The notes under the pieces were generated by a model, which saw only the letters and a list, made by a program, of their open reading frames with translations, ran no database searches and was not told the DNA's origin. From NCBI RefSeq assembly GCF_034120055.1, contig NZ_CP139368.1, positions 2,666,001-2,730,000 of the forward strand: a stretch of 64,000 nucleotides of DNA, given 5' to 3'. The translations under genes were made by a program, and so were the position numbers. Below, in pieces: positions 16,377 through 25,442 of the stretch. The stretch is from Microbacterium rhizosphaerae (GTDB taxonomy: Bacteria > Actinomycetota > Actinomycetes > Actinomycetales > Microbacteriaceae). Position 1 is the stretch's first letter; the number at the start of each line of letters is the position of its first letter.

Positions 16377-17408
16377 ATGCCCGTCGCCACCCCCGAACAG
16401 TACGCAGAGATGCTCGACCGCGCGAAGGCCGGCGGATTCGCGTACCCAGCCATCAACGCGGCGAGCTCCCAGAGCATCAACGCGATCCTCCAGGGCCTCA
16501 CCGAGGCCGGCTCGGACGGCATCATCCAGGTCACGACGGGAGGCGCCGACTACTTCGCCGGTCACACCGTCAAGGGCCGCGCGACCGGCGCCCTCGCCTT
16601 CGCGAAGTTCGCGACCGAGGTCGCCAAGAACTACCCGATCACGATCGCGCTGCACACCGACCACTGCCCGAAGCCCGCGCTCGCCGACTTCGTGCTGCCG
16701 CTCATCGAGGCTTCCGAGGAGGAGGTCAAGGCCGGCCGCAACCCGATCTTCCAGTCGCACATGTGGGACGGCTCGGCCGTGCCGCTCGACGAGAACATCG
16801 AGATCGCCAAGGAGCTGCTCCCCCGCCTGAAGAACATCAACGCCATCCTCGAGGTCGAGATCGGCGTCGTCGGCGGCGAGGAGGACGGGGTCAAGCACGA
16901 GGGCACCAACGACGCCCTCTACACGACCACGGGCGACGTCGCGAAGGCGGTCGAGGCCCTCGGCCTCGGCGAGCAGGGCCGCTGGATCGCCGCCCTCACC
17001 TTCGGCAACGTGCACGGCGTGTACAAGCCCGGCAACGTGAAGCTCAAGCCCGAGCTCCTGGGCGAGATCCAGGCGGGGATCGCCGCGCAGTTCGGCACGG
17101 GCGAGAAGCCGCTCGACCTCGTCTTCCACGGCGGCAGCGGGTCCTCCGACGAAGAGATCGCTCTGGCGGTCGCGAACGGCGTCGTCAAGATGAACATCGA
17201 CACCGACACGCAGTACGCCTTCACGCGCTCGGTCGCCGGCTTCATGTTCCAGAACTACGACGGCGTCCTGAAGGTCGACGGCGAGGTGGGCAACAAGAAG
17301 GCCTACGACCCGCGCGCGTGGGGCAAGATCGCCGAGTCGGCGATGGCCGCTCGCGTCGTCGAGGCGACGAAGCAGCTCGGCTCGGCAGGGCAGTCGAAGG
17401 GCGCCTGA
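16377..17408 (+). CDS. fbaA: Class II fructose-bisphosphate aldolase
   Basis: A 343-residue zinc-dependent aldolase that splits fructose 1,6-bisphosphate in glycolysis and forms it in gluconeogenesis. Motifs include the zinc-site ALHTDHCPK (His and Asp, about residues 97-105), LEVEIGVVGGEEDGV, FGNVHGVYKPGNVKL and VFHGGSGSSDEEI. Length and start (ATG 16377 after a GAGGAG-like site) fit the long actinobacterial form. It is divergent from glpX. A block of 21-nt tandem repeats begins 6 nt after the stop. Confidence 0.96.
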   Translation: MPVATPEQYAEMLDRAKAGGFAYPAINAASSQSINAILQGLTEAGSDGIIQVTTGGADYFAGHTVKGRATGALAFAKFATEVAKNYPITIALHTDHCPKPALADFVLPLIEASEEEVKAGRNPIFQSHMWDGSAVPLDENIEIAKELLPRLKNINAILEVEIGVVGGEEDGVKHEGTNDALYTTTGDVAKAVEALGLGEQGRWIAALTFGNVHGVYKPGNVKLKPELLGEIQAGIAAQFGTGEKPLDLVFHGGSGSSDEEIALAVANGVVKMNIDTDTQYAFTRSVAGFMFQNYDGVLKVDGEVGNKKAYDPRAWGKIAESAMAARVVEATKQLGSAGQSKGA

Positions 17409-17414
17409 CCCTCT

Positions 17415-17540
17415 CGGTCACCGAGCTCGCCCTCACGGTCACCGAGCTCGCCCTCACGGTCACCGAGCTCGCCCTCACGGTCACCAAGCTCGCCCTCACG
17501 GTCACTGAGCTCGCCCTCACGGTCACTGAGCTTGTCGAAG
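17415..17540. repeat. Six-copy 21-nt tandem repeat after fbaA
   Basis: Five full copies of a 21-nt unit (core GGTCACCGAGCTCGC, starting at 17415, 17436, 17457, 17478 and 17499) are followed by a sixth copy that diverges into GGTCACTGAGCTTGTCGAAG (17521-17540). Copies 4 and 5 each carry one change (CCAAGC and CACTGAG). The last copy resembles the CACTGAGCTTGTCGAAG element often found between actinobacterial genes. The earlier copies may therefore be expansions of it. The array is non-coding as far as I can judge and lies between convergent genes. Confidence 0.9.
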
Positions 17541-17542
17541 TG

Positions 17543-17574
17543 CGGATGCCTCGGTCTGCGGGCCGGGGCATCCG
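17543..17574. terminator. Bidirectional hairpin between fbaA and the MOSC gene
   Basis: CGGATGCC (17543-17550) and GGCATCCG (17567-17574) form a perfect 8-bp stem with a 16-nt loop, inside which CGG/CCG can extend the pairing. It sits between the ends of convergent genes and after the 21-nt repeats. It has no U-tract. It contains the GGATGC hexamer that recurs across the window. Confidence 0.55.
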
Positions 17575-17586
17575 TCGTCTCCGCGC

Positions 17587-18138
17587 CTACTCGGGGTCCT
17601 GGTAGCCGTCGAGCAGTCCCGGTGCACCCTCCGGGGCGGGGATGACGACGATCTCGTCCCCCGCCTGGATCCGCCCGGTGCGCACCACCCGCAGGTATGG
17701 TCCGAGTCGCCGCGCGCTCGAGAACCGCTTGACCCACCCGCGCTCGTCATCGCCCCCGACCCACCGTGCGAATGTCTGGCAGGGTGTCCGCGGCATCGTG
17801 ACCTCGACCTCGACCCCGTCGCCGATGCGCCAGCGGTCGCCGATGCGCGACGCGTTGACGTCGAGGCCCTGCACGCGCAGGTTCTCGCCGAACCAGCCCG
17901 GCGGGAGCTTGCGGCCGAGCTGGCCTGCCCAGTGCTCGGCGTCCTCGTCGGCGTACGCGTAGAGCGCCTTGTCGAGGCCGCCGTGGTGCTTGCGATCGGC
18001 CTGCACATCGGCATACGCGCCATAGCGGCCGACCCGCACGCTGCCCTCGACGGCCCTCTTGTCGATCGCCGTCACACCGACCGCCCCTGCGTCGGGGCGG
18101 AGCTGACGGACGACGCAGACGGCGACGAGACGAGGCAT
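17587..18138 (-). CDS. MOSC domain-containing protein
   Basis: A 183-residue protein of the MOSC (molybdenum cofactor sulfurase C-terminal) family, YiiM-like. Typical segments are KHHGGLDKALYAYADEDAEHW (about 51-70), GWFGENLRVQGLDV (about 81-94) and the TPCQTFARW motif with the conserved Cys (about 117-125). MOSC proteins carry or transfer sulfur to the molybdenum cofactor or reduce N-hydroxylated compounds with it. No molybdenum cofactor genes are nearby, so the substrate is open. It is followed by no gene on its strand before the convergent fbaA. Confidence 0.92.
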   Translation of the reverse strand: MPRLVAVCVVRQLRPDAGAVGVTAIDKRAVEGSVRVGRYGAYADVQADRKHHGGLDKALYAYADEDAEHWAGQLGRKLPPGWFGENLRVQGLDVNASRIGDRWRIGDGVEVEVTMPRTPCQTFARWVGGDDERGWVKRFSSARRLGPYLRVVRTGRIQAGDEIVVIPAPEGAPGLLDGYQDPE

Positions 18139-18160
18139 CCCGTCAGCCTATCCACGCGGG

Positions 18161-18880
18161 TCAGGGCGAGTAGGTCATGAGCACCTTGCCCGAGGCATCC
18201 AGGATCTGCACCGCACGGATGGATGCCGTGTCCAGCGCCGTTCCCGCGCTCAGATGCGCGTCCTTGCCCGCGAGCACCTTCCAGGTGGACAGCTGGGTCG
18301 TGGAGCCGTCGGTGCCGACCACCGCGAGGGCGTACACGTGGTCGGCGCCCCCCGTGCCGTAGGTCGGCGCGTACCGGCACGACAGGTCGATCTTCGTGCC
18401 CCACGCCACGCCCTGCAGACGCACCGAAGCCGTGAGCGGAGCCTTCGTCAGCGGCTGCATCGCCTCCGCCGGCGGCAGCGAGGGCAAGGCCGTGGCCGTC
18501 GGGATCGCCTGGGGGATCCGCGGCTCGAAGGCCTCCCCGAGCGTCAGCGGAAGCGCGACGGCCGCGACGACGACGACCGCCGCTGCGAGGGCGAGGCCGA
18601 ACCTCAGTGCCCGTCGCCGCCTCTCCGCGGCGCGCGCCCGCTCGACGAGGGCGCTGCGTGCCGCGGGCCCGGGTTCCGCGCTCGGTCGTCCGGTCCCGGT
18701 GTCCTCGGCGAACGCGTCCGCCCGCACTCGCGACAGCAGGCCGACGGTCGGCGCGAGCGCCGCCACTGCCGCACGGCACTCGGCGCAGGTCTCCATGTGC
18801 TCCTCGAAGGCCGCCCGGTCGGCGGGCGAGAGCGCTCCGATCAGGTAGGCGGCATCCCATTCCGCGAAGCGATCCGTCAT
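18161..18880 (-). CDS. RskA-type anti-sigma factor
   Basis: A 239-residue membrane anti-sigma factor. The N-terminal zinc-binding anti-sigma domain has His28, Cys32 and Cys35 (EHMETCAECR). One membrane helix spans about residues 93-115. The outer part is the RskA C-terminal domain (Leu-x-Gly-Val-Ala-Trp-Gly-Thr, then the usual closing SGKVLMTYSP). It should hold the sigma factor encoded just upstream until a signal triggers proteolysis. Its ATG overlaps the sigma gene's stop by 4 nt, giving coupled synthesis. Confidence 0.93.
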   Translation of the reverse strand: MTDRFAEWDAAYLIGALSPADRAAFEEHMETCAECRAAVAALAPTVGLLSRVRADAFAEDTGTGRPSAEPGPAARSALVERARAAERRRRALRFGLALAAAVVVVAAVALPLTLGEAFEPRIPQAIPTATALPSLPPAEAMQPLTKAPLTASVRLQGVAWGTKIDLSCRYAPTYGTGGADHVYALAVVGTDGSTTQLSTWKVLAGKDAHLSAGTALDTASIRAVQILDASGKVLMTYSP

Positions 18881-19383
18881 CTCGTCACCCCCCTCTCCTG
18901 CAGGGCCAGGCGCAGTGCGCGCAGTCCGTAGTGCAATCTCGATTTGACCGTTCCCTCGGGGATGTCGAGCTCCGCGGCGGTCTGCGCGACGCTCCTGCCC
19001 AGGTAGTACGCGTGGACGATGACCGCGCGATGGTCCGGGGTGAGCGTCGCGAGGGCGTCGCGGATCAGGATGCCGTCGAGCAGCAGGTCCGCCGCATCCG
19101 CCCCCGCGTGATCGGGAGGATCGGCGACGGCGAACTCGTGCCGCCGGCGCGCGCTACGTGCTTCGTCGATGACGATGCGCCGTGCGACGGTCAGCATCCA
19201 CCCGCGCAGCGACTCCGGGTCCTCGGCGAGGATCCGCGGTGTGCGCCAGGCGCGCAGCAGCGTGTCCTGCACGATGTCGTCGGCGGCGGCGGCGTCACCC
19301 GTGAGCGCGACGACGTAGCGCCGCAGCGGCGCCGCATGGGCGTCGAAGAGCGCCGTCAGCCGGGCTTCGTCGGTGCTTCGCAA
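18877..19383 (-). CDS. ECF RNA polymerase sigma factor (SigK/SigE-like)
   Basis: A 168-residue ECF sigma factor. Region 2 spans about residues 5-75 and includes AAADDIVQDTLLRAWR and the Arg-Gly-Trp-Met-Leu-Thr-Val-Ala-Arg segment that melts DNA. Region 4 spans about 105-160 and includes LTPDHRAVIVHAYYLGRSVAQTAAELDIPEGTVKSRLHYGL, the helix-turn-helix for the -35 element. It is paired with the RskA-type anti-sigma gene immediately downstream. Promoters it controls cannot be named from this sequence; ECF genes often drive their own operon. Confidence 0.94.
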   Translation of the reverse strand: MRSTDEARLTALFDAHAAPLRRYVVALTGDAAAADDIVQDTLLRAWRTPRILAEDPESLRGWMLTVARRIVIDEARSARRRHEFAVADPPDHAGADAADLLLDGILIRDALATLTPDHRAVIVHAYYLGRSVAQTAAELDIPEGTVKSRLHYGLRALRLALQERGVTR

Positions 19384-19425
19384 GGGTCCTCCTCGCTGTC
19401 ATCACGATAACGAGGGCCCTGGGGT

Positions 19426-19956
19426 TCAGCGCGCCGTCTGCTGATCGAACCAGTGGATGACCGCCGGGTCGGCGACCAGCGGGATCGTGAGGCAGATCGT
19501 GAGCACGATCCAGCTCACGACGGCGCCGACCAAGGGGATCCACCAGGCCCGCTTCCCGCGGGCCATCACGCGCCAGGAGATCAGGGCCGTCACGATCCAG
19601 CCGATCGCGAAGACGATCACGCCGGCCGTGGCCCACGCCTGCGACTGCGGGGTCGTGGTGAACGATCCGGTGATGCCCATGGTCTTCATCCACGCATCCG
19701 CGAACGCGGTGAAGTCCGAGAGTTCGAAGACCGTGCTCACCACGACGAACGCGCCGTAGGCGAGCAGGGCGACCGTGACGATGCGGTCGATCAGGTGGCC
19801 GCGCGCGGCCGGAGCGCCGGGGGCCGGAACGACGGGACCGGGCTGCGCGGGCGCCGGCGGGGATGCAGGCGGGGCATGCTGCATGCGCGCGCGCTGTTCC
19901 TCCGGGGTCGCGTACTCGCCGTATGCGGGGCGCGGGCGCTCGTCGGGTGTGCTCAT
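19426..19956 (-). CDS. DUF6264-like membrane protein
   Basis: A 176-residue protein with a Pro/Ala-rich cytoplasmic N-terminus (about 1-52) and three membrane helices (about 56-77, 105-128 and 141-165). The layout matches the actinobacterial DUF6264 family, of unknown function, which is commonly found beside ispH. The ATG at 19956 overlaps the ispH stop by 4 nt, so it is translated from the ispH message. Confidence 0.85.
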   Translation of the reverse strand: MSTPDERPRPAYGEYATPEEQRARMQHAPPASPPAPAQPGPVVPAPGAPAARGHLIDRIVTVALLAYGAFVVVSTVFELSDFTAFADAWMKTMGITGSFTTTPQSQAWATAGVIVFAIGWIVTALISWRVMARGKRAWWIPLVGAVVSWIVLTICLTIPLVADPAVIHWFDQQTAR

Positions 19957-21029
19957 GCGCCGGCTCCTGCACCCGTGGCGCGGCCGCCGAGCGCCCGCTC
20001 GTCGCGACGACCGGCAGTGTCGTGCCGCAGCTCCTTCGGCAGCGAGAACATCAGGTCCTCCTCGGCGGTGCGCACCTGCTCGACATCGCGGTAGCCGGCA
20101 CCGGCCAGCTCCTCGAGCACCTGCTGGACGAGCACCTCGGGCACCGAAGCGCCGCTCGTCACCCCGACCGTCGCGACGCCGTCGAGCCACTCCTGGCGCA
20201 CCTCGTCGGCGTAGTCGACGCGATAGGCGGCCTTGGCGCCGTGCTCGAGCGCGACCTCGACGAGGCGCACGCTGTTGGACGAGTTCGCGGAGCCGACGAC
20301 GATGACGAGGTCGGCATCCTTCGCCACCTTCTTGATCGCGACCTGCCGATTCTGCGTCGCGTAGCAGATGTCGTCCGAGGGCGGATCGTGCAGCTCGGGG
20401 AACCGGTCGCGCAGGCGCCGCACCGTCTCCATCGTCTCGTCGACGGAGAGTGTGGTCTGCGACAGCCACACGACCTTCGACGGATCCTTCACCTCGACGG
20501 TGTCGGCCTCGTCGGGCGAGTTCACGATCGTGACGTGATCCGGCGCCTCGCCGGCGGTGCCCTCGACCTCCTCGTGCCCGAGGTGGCCGATCAGGAGGAT
20601 CTCGTAGTCGTCGCGGGCGAAGCGCACGGCCTCGCGATGCACCTTGGTCACGAGCGGGCAGGTGGCGTCGATCGCCTGCAGGCCCCGGTCCGCTGCCGCG
20701 GTCACGACGGCCGGCGACACGCCGTGGGCGCTGAACACGACGTGCGCGCCCTCGGGCACTTCGTCGACCTCGTCGACGAAGATCGCGCCCTGCGCCTCGA
20801 GCTCGGTCACCACGTGGATGTTGTGGACGATCTGCTTGCGCACGTACACCGGTGCACCGAAGCGCTCGAGCGCCTTCTCGACGGCGATGACCGCACGGTC
20901 GACGCCCGCACAGTACCCCCGTGGGGAGGCCAGCAGAACGCGTTTGCGTCCGTCCACGGGGATATCCTGAAGGCGCCCTCGGCGCCCCGGGATGCGGGGC
21001 ACGGGCAGCTTCACGGCGGGGGTGCTCAC
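19953..21029 (-). CDS. ispH: 4-hydroxy-3-methylbut-2-enyl diphosphate reductase
   Basis: IspH (LytB) carries out the last step of the MEP pathway, making isopentenyl and dimethylallyl diphosphate. The 358-residue protein has the three iron-sulfur ligands Cys40 ([12 protein letters not shown]), Cys124 ([11 protein letters not shown]) and Cys222 ([11 protein letters not shown]). It also has substrate-binding [10 protein letters not shown] and [11 protein letters not shown] short basic N-terminal extension precedes the domain, as is usual in actinobacteria. It is divergent from xseA with a 59-nt spacer. UppS at 31.2-32.0 kb uses the product of this pathway. Confidence 0.96.
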   Translation of the reverse strand: MSTPAVKLPVPRIPGRRGRLQDIPVDGRKRVLLASPRGYCAGVDRAVIAVEKALERFGAPVYVRKQIVHNIHVVTELEAQGAIFVDEVDEVPEGAHVVFSAHGVSPAVVTAAADRGLQAIDATCPLVTKVHREAVRFARDDYEILLIGHLGHEEVEGTAGEAPDHVTIVNSPDEADTVEVKDPSKVVWLSQTTLSVDETMETVRRLRDRFPELHDPPSDDICYATQNRQVAIKKVAKDADLVIVVGSANSSNSVRLVEVALEHGAKAAYRVDYADEVRQEWLDGVATVGVTSGASVPEVLVQQVLEELAGAGYRDVEQVRTAEEDLMFSLPKELRHDTAGRRDERALGGRATGAGAGA

Positions 21030-21088
21030 GCCTTGATTCTACGGTCGGCCGCCCGGGCGCAGCCGAGAGGACGCACAGACAGGGACTC

Positions 21089-22375
21089 ATGACGATCTTC
21101 CGCCCCGACCACGTGCCGGGCGAGCCGCCGCCCGCCGACGCCGTGGCCCCGCGCGACTCGTCCCCGGATGCCCCGACCTCGGTCGCGCGCCTCAACGAGA
21201 CCATCCACGGTTTCGTCGAGCGGTGGGGATCGGTGTGGGTCGAGGGCGAGATCACGTCGTGGAACGTGCGGGGCGGCAACGTCTACGGCCGGATCAAGGA
21301 CCTCGGAGCGGATGCCGCGCTCTCCTTCCGACTCTGGTCGTCGACGCTGCGCCGCCTGCCCGATCTGAAGGTGGGCGACCACGTCGTCGCCTGTGTCAAG
21401 GCCGACTACTACGTGCGCGGCGGCGACTTCACGTTCACGGTCTCGGCGATGCGCCACATGGGGCTCGGCGACCAGCTCGAACGGCTCGAACGGCTGCGCG
21501 CCCAGCTGCGGGCGGAGGGCCTGTTCGATCCTGCGCGCAAGAAGCCGATCCCGTTCCTCCCCCGCTGCATCGGGCTCATCACCGGCGAGAAGTCGGACGC
21601 CGAGCGCGACGTGCACCGCAACGCCGAGCTGCGCTGGCCGCAGGTGCGCTTCCGCACGGCGCACGCAGCGGTCCAGGGCGATCGGTGCGTGCCCGAGACG
21701 ATCGGGGCACTGAAGGCGCTGGACGCCGATCCCGACGTCGACGTCATCATCATCGCCCGCGGCGGCGGCGACCCGCAGTCCCTGCTCGGCTTCAGCGACG
21801 AGCGCCTGCTGCGTGCGGTGGCCGCCGCATCCACTCCCATCGTGAGCGCCATCGGCCACGAGAACGACCACCCGCTCCTCGACGACGTCGCCGATCTGCG
21901 CGCGTCGACGCCGACGGATGCCGCCAAGCGCGTCGTTCCGGATGTCGCCGAACAGCGCGCCCTCGTCGCGCAGCTGCGCGCGCGGCTCACCGGTCGCCTC
22001 ACGCAGCGACTCTCGCACGACATCGCCCAGCTCGAGCAGCTGCGGACGCGTCCGGCCCTGCGATCGCCGGAGTCGATGGTCACATCGCGCGAGCACGAGA
22101 TCCGCATGGCGACCGCGCGCGGGCGCGACATCGTGGAGCGGGAGCTGGATGCCGCGACCCTCCGCACCGCCGAGCTGCGCGCAGGCCTGCGCGCCCTGTC
22201 GCCGGGCGCGACCCTCGCGCGCGGCTACGCGATCGCGCTGGTCGACGGAGACGTCATCGTGCGGGATGCGGCGCAGGCCCCGGCCGGCGCACAGCTCGTC
22301 GTGACGGTGGGCCGCGGATCCCTCGCGGCGCTCTCCGAGGGTGAGATCGTCGAGAGCGCCGACGACGAGCGCTGA
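21089..22375 (+). CDS. xseA: Exodeoxyribonuclease VII large subunit
   Basis: XseA is the catalytic subunit of exonuclease VII, which degrades single-stranded DNA. The 428-residue protein has an N-terminal OB fold (WGSVWVEGEITSW to about residue 130). A catalytic domain follows, with GLITGEKSDAERDV, VIIIARGGGDPQSLLGF and VSAIGHENDHPLLDDVADLRASTPTDAA. A long coiled coil and a closing Gly-Tyr-Ala strand complete it. The ATG at 21089 was chosen over the upstream open frame, which overlaps ispH. The small subunit gene follows after 32 nt. Confidence 0.95.
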   Translation: MTIFRPDHVPGEPPPADAVAPRDSSPDAPTSVARLNETIHGFVERWGSVWVEGEITSWNVRGGNVYGRIKDLGADAALSFRLWSSTLRRLPDLKVGDHVVACVKADYYVRGGDFTFTVSAMRHMGLGDQLERLERLRAQLRAEGLFDPARKKPIPFLPRCIGLITGEKSDAERDVHRNAELRWPQVRFRTAHAAVQGDRCVPETIGALKALDADPDVDVIIIARGGGDPQSLLGFSDERLLRAVAAASTPIVSAIGHENDHPLLDDVADLRASTPTDAAKRVVPDVAEQRALVAQLRARLTGRLTQRLSHDIAQLEQLRTRPALRSPESMVTSREHEIRMATARGRDIVERELDAATLRTAELRAGLRALSPGATLARGYAIALVDGDVIVRDAAQAPAGAQLVVTVGRGSLAALSEGEIVESADDER

Positions 22376-22407
22376 GGCGGCGGGGGCGCGCGACGCGCCG
22401 AACTAAG

Positions 22408-22659
22408 ATGGAACCTATGACCGCGCCGACCGAGGGCCTTCCCGACGTGGCGTCGCTCTCCTTCGAGCAGGCCCGCGACGAGCTGGTGCGCGTCGTCGCC
22501 GAGCTCGAGCAGGGTGCGCCGACGCTCGAGCACTCTCTGGCCCTGTGGGAACGGGGCGAGGCGCTCGCGGCACGGTGCGAGGAATGGCTCGTCGGCGCGA
22601 AGCGCCGGCTCGACCAGGCGCGCGGAGCGGCCGAGACCGCCCGCACGACGGAGGCATGA
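22408..22659 (+). CDS. xseB: Exodeoxyribonuclease VII small subunit
   Basis: A helical 83-residue protein (80 if the second ATG at 22417 is used) with the XseB signature: SFEQARDELVRVVAELEQGAPTLEHSLALWERGEALAARCEEWL. It wraps the coiled coil of XseA to make the active nuclease. The position directly after xseA is the standard arrangement. Its stop overlaps the tandem ATGs of the next gene (22656/22659). Confidence 0.94.
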   Translation: MEPMTAPTEGLPDVASLSFEQARDELVRVVAELEQGAPTLEHSLALWERGEALAARCEEWLVGAKRRLDQARGAAETARTTEA

Positions 22660-23351
22660 TGGCATCCGGAACCGCCCACCCCACTCCACCCGCCGCTTCG
22701 CCTGGGGCGGAGCCTCGGGGGCGTGGCCCCCGCATCGTGGCCGAGCTCGGCCGCCCGGAGACGCCCGAGGAGACCGCGGCACGCAAGGCCGAGTCGTCTC
22801 GCGTCTACCGCTCGAGCCAGACCTTCCGCAATCTCATCGCGGCGCTGCTCGCGACCCTCGCGATCGTCGTCGTCATCGTCCTGTCCGTGCCCCGCGGCAC
22901 GCCCGCCGCGCAGGGTTCGATCGATGTCGCCTCCGTCGCCCAGCAGGTGCAGAGCGGCTACGACCACCCCGTCGTGGTGCCGCACGTGCCGACCTCGTGG
23001 CGGGTGAACGAGGCCGCGATCGACGGCAGCGACACGTGGTCCATCGCCTATGTGCCGACGGGTGACAAGGGCTACCTGCGCGTCTCGCAGGCCTTCGACG
23101 CCGACACGGCGTGGGATGCCCAAAAGCTCAGTGGAGCGGCACCCTCGGGCACCATCGTCGTCGACGGCGTCACGTGGACGGTGTACGACATCCAGGATCC
23201 GTCGCGCGCCGGCAACGTCTCGTACGCCATCGGCACGAAGGCGGGCAAGGACCGCATCCTCATCTATGGCACCGCGAACCCCAAGACGGCCGCCGTGGCC
23301 GCGGAGGGGCTCGCGCAGCAGATCCACGACCTGAACGGAGCCGCCCAGTGA
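22656..23351 (+). CDS. DUF4245 membrane-anchored protein
   Basis: A 231-residue protein. A Pro-rich cytoplasmic segment precedes one membrane helix (about residues 62-83). The extracellular DUF4245 domain follows, with conserved VPTSWRVNEAAIDG, a Trp-Ser-Ile-Ala-Tyr strand and VDGVTWTVYD. The family is restricted to actinobacteria and has no known function, but it recurs in this position after xseB. The start overlaps the xseB stop and its own stop overlaps the carbonic anhydrase GTG, so the block is one operon. Confidence 0.88.
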   Translation: MMASGTAHPTPPAASPGAEPRGRGPRIVAELGRPETPEETAARKAESSRVYRSSQTFRNLIAALLATLAIVVVIVLSVPRGTPAAQGSIDVASVAQQVQSGYDHPVVVPHVPTSWRVNEAAIDGSDTWSIAYVPTGDKGYLRVSQAFDADTAWDAQKLSGAAPSGTIVVDGVTWTVYDIQDPSRAGNVSYAIGTKAGKDRILIYGTANPKTAAVAAEGLAQQIHDLNGAAQ

Positions 23352-23998
23352 CCGAGACCGCAACCCCCGCCGCCATCTGGACCGAGATGCAGCGCGGCAA
23401 TGCGAGATTCGTCGCGGGCGAGCCCAGCCACCCCCGCCAGGACGTCGAGCGGCGGCACGACCTCGCCCACACGCAGGCGCCGCGGGCGGCGCTGTTCGGG
23501 TGCGCCGACTCGCGGCTGGCGGCCGAGATCATCTTCGACCAGGGCCTGGGCGACCTCTTCGTCATCCGCAACGCCGGTCAGGTCGTCACCTCCTCGGTCG
23601 TGGGGTCGCTGGAGTACGCCGTCGCGGTGCTGAACGTGCCGCTCATCGTCATCCTCGGCCATGACGAGTGCGGCGCCGTGCGCGCAGCCATCGACTCCAC
23701 CGCCGTCGACGCCGCGGAGCTGCCGGCGAACATCTGGCGTCTCATCGCGTCGATCGTCCCGGCCGCGCGGCGCGTTCTGCGCGAGACCCCCGGCGCGACG
23801 GCGGAGACCGTGGACGCGGAGACCGTAGGCCGCGAGCACCTGCGCGACACCGTCGCAGAGCTGCTGCAGTCGTCCGACCTCATCAGCCGGGCCGTCGAGG
23901 AAGGGCGGCTCGCGATCGTGGGCGCCAACTACCGACTGGCCGAGGGCGCCGTGGTGCCCGACATCACCGTGGGCATCGCGACGGACGCGGATGCCTGA
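23348..23998 (+). CDS. Beta-class carbonic anhydrase
   Basis: A 216-residue beta-carbonic anhydrase interconverting carbon dioxide and bicarbonate. Zinc ligands are Cys52 with Asp54 and Arg56 (FGCADSRL) and His105 and Cys108 (LGHDECGA). The IRNAGQVV segment is also conserved. Bicarbonate made here would feed PEP carboxylase (encoded at 60.9 kb) and fatty-acid synthesis. The GTG at 23348 overlaps the preceding stop by 4 nt, and fumC follows after 18 nt. Confidence 0.95.
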   Translation: MTETATPAAIWTEMQRGNARFVAGEPSHPRQDVERRHDLAHTQAPRAALFGCADSRLAAEIIFDQGLGDLFVIRNAGQVVTSSVVGSLEYAVAVLNVPLIVILGHDECGAVRAAIDSTAVDAAELPANIWRLIASIVPAARRVLRETPGATAETVDAETVGREHLRDTVAELLQSSDLISRAVEEGRLAIVGANYRLAEGAVVPDITVGIATDADA

Positions 23999-24016
23999 GA
24001 CCGGAGGAACGAAGAA

Positions 24017-25411
24017 GTGACCGACACCGAGTACCGCATCGAGCACGACACGATGGGCGAGGTGCGGGTGCCCGCATCCGCGCTCTACAGCGCTCAGACG
24101 CAGCGCGCCGTGGAGAACTTCCCGATCTCGGGGAAGGGCCTCGAGCCGGCGCAGATCGCCGCCCTGGCCCGCATCAAGAAGGCGGCGGCGCTCGCCAACA
24201 AGGATCTCGGCGTGCTCGACGCGGGCATCGCCGACGCGATCGCCCAGGCGGCGGACGCCGTGGCGACCGGCGCGTACGACGACCAATTCCCGGTCGACAC
24301 GTACCAGACCGGCTCCGGCACGTCCTCGAACATGAACATGAACGAGGTGCTCGCGACGCTGGCGACCCGCATCCTCGGTGCCCCCGTCCACCCGAACGAC
24401 CACGTGAACGCCTCGCAGTCGTCGAACGACGTCTTTCCGACCTCCGTCCACATCGCCGTGACGCAGGCCCTCATCGACGACCTGATCCCCGCGCTCGACC
24501 ACCTCGCGGTCGCGCTCGAGGCGAAGGCCGAGCTCTGGAAGGACGCCGTCAAGTCCGGCCGCACGCACCTGATGGATGCCACGCCCGTCACGCTCGGCCA
24601 GGAGTTCGGCGGATACGCGCGCCAGATGCGCCTCGGCATCGAGCGTGTGCGCTCGGCGCTGCCCCGTGTCGGCGAAGTGCCCCTCGGGGGCACCGCGGTC
24701 GGCACCGGCATCAACACGCCGCTCGGCTTCCCGCAGAAGGTCATCGAGCTGCTCGCCACCGAGACCGAACTGCCGATCACCGAGGCCAAGGACCACTTCG
24801 AGGCCCAGGCCAACCGCGACGGCCTCGTCGAGGCGTCCGGCGCCCTGCGCACGATCGCGGTGTCGCTCACCAAGATCAACAACGACCTGCGCTGGATGGG
24901 CTCCGGTCCGAACACGGGTCTCGGCGAGCTGCACATCCCGGATCTGCAGCCCGGTTCGTCGATCATGCCCGGCAAGGTGAATCCGGTCGTCCCCGAGGCC
25001 GCGCTCATGGTCTGCGCACGGGTCATCGGCAACGACGCGACCATCGCGTGGGCGGGCGCCTCCGGCTCGTTCGAGCTCAACGTCGCGATCCCCGTCATGG
25101 GCACCGCGCTTCTGGAGTCGATCCGACTGCTCTCGAACGCGATGCGCGTGCTCGCCGACAAGACGATCGACGGCCTCCAGGCGAACATCGCGCGTGCCGC
25201 CGCATTCGCCGGGATGTCGCCGTCCATCGTCACGCCGTTGAACAAGGTGGTCGGCTACGAGGCGGCTGCGAAGATCGCCAAGCACGCCGTCGCGCAGGGC
25301 ATCACGGTGCGCGAGGCCGTCATCGACCTCGGCTACGTCGACCGCGGCGAGATCTCCGAAGAGCAGCTGGACGACAAGCTCGACCTGCTCTCCATGACCC
25401 ACCCGGGTTGA
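24017..25411 (+). CDS. fumC: Class II fumarate hydratase
   Basis: FumC interconverts fumarate and malate in the citric acid cycle. The 464-residue protein has the superfamily signature [11 protein letters not shown] (residues 313-323), the catalytic-base region [22 protein letters not shown] with His184, and the substrate-binding [14 protein letters not shown] and [17 protein letters not shown] stretches. It begins with a GTG at 24017 after GGAGGAACG. It is the last gene of the xseA-xseB-DUF4245-carbonic anhydrase-fumC run. Confidence 0.96.
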   Translation: MTDTEYRIEHDTMGEVRVPASALYSAQTQRAVENFPISGKGLEPAQIAALARIKKAAALANKDLGVLDAGIADAIAQAADAVATGAYDDQFPVDTYQTGSGTSSNMNMNEVLATLATRILGAPVHPNDHVNASQSSNDVFPTSVHIAVTQALIDDLIPALDHLAVALEAKAELWKDAVKSGRTHLMDATPVTLGQEFGGYARQMRLGIERVRSALPRVGEVPLGGTAVGTGINTPLGFPQKVIELLATETELPITEAKDHFEAQANRDGLVEASGALRTIAVSLTKINNDLRWMGSGPNTGLGELHIPDLQPGSSIMPGKVNPVVPEAALMVCARVIGNDATIAWAGASGSFELNVAIPVMGTALLESIRLLSNAMRVLADKTIDGLQANIARAAAFAGMSPSIVTPLNKVVGYEAAAKIAKHAVAQGITVREAVIDLGYVDRGEISEEQLDDKLDLLSMTHPG

Positions 25412-25442
25412 GCCGGGCCGGCACTCCCCCGTCGCCCCGTCC

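Noticed and set aside
17409..17605. Continuation of fbaA into the 21-nt repeats as a repeat protein
   Set aside because: The aldolase has a proper stop at 17406-17408 at the normal family length. The repeat-containing frame is a different one.
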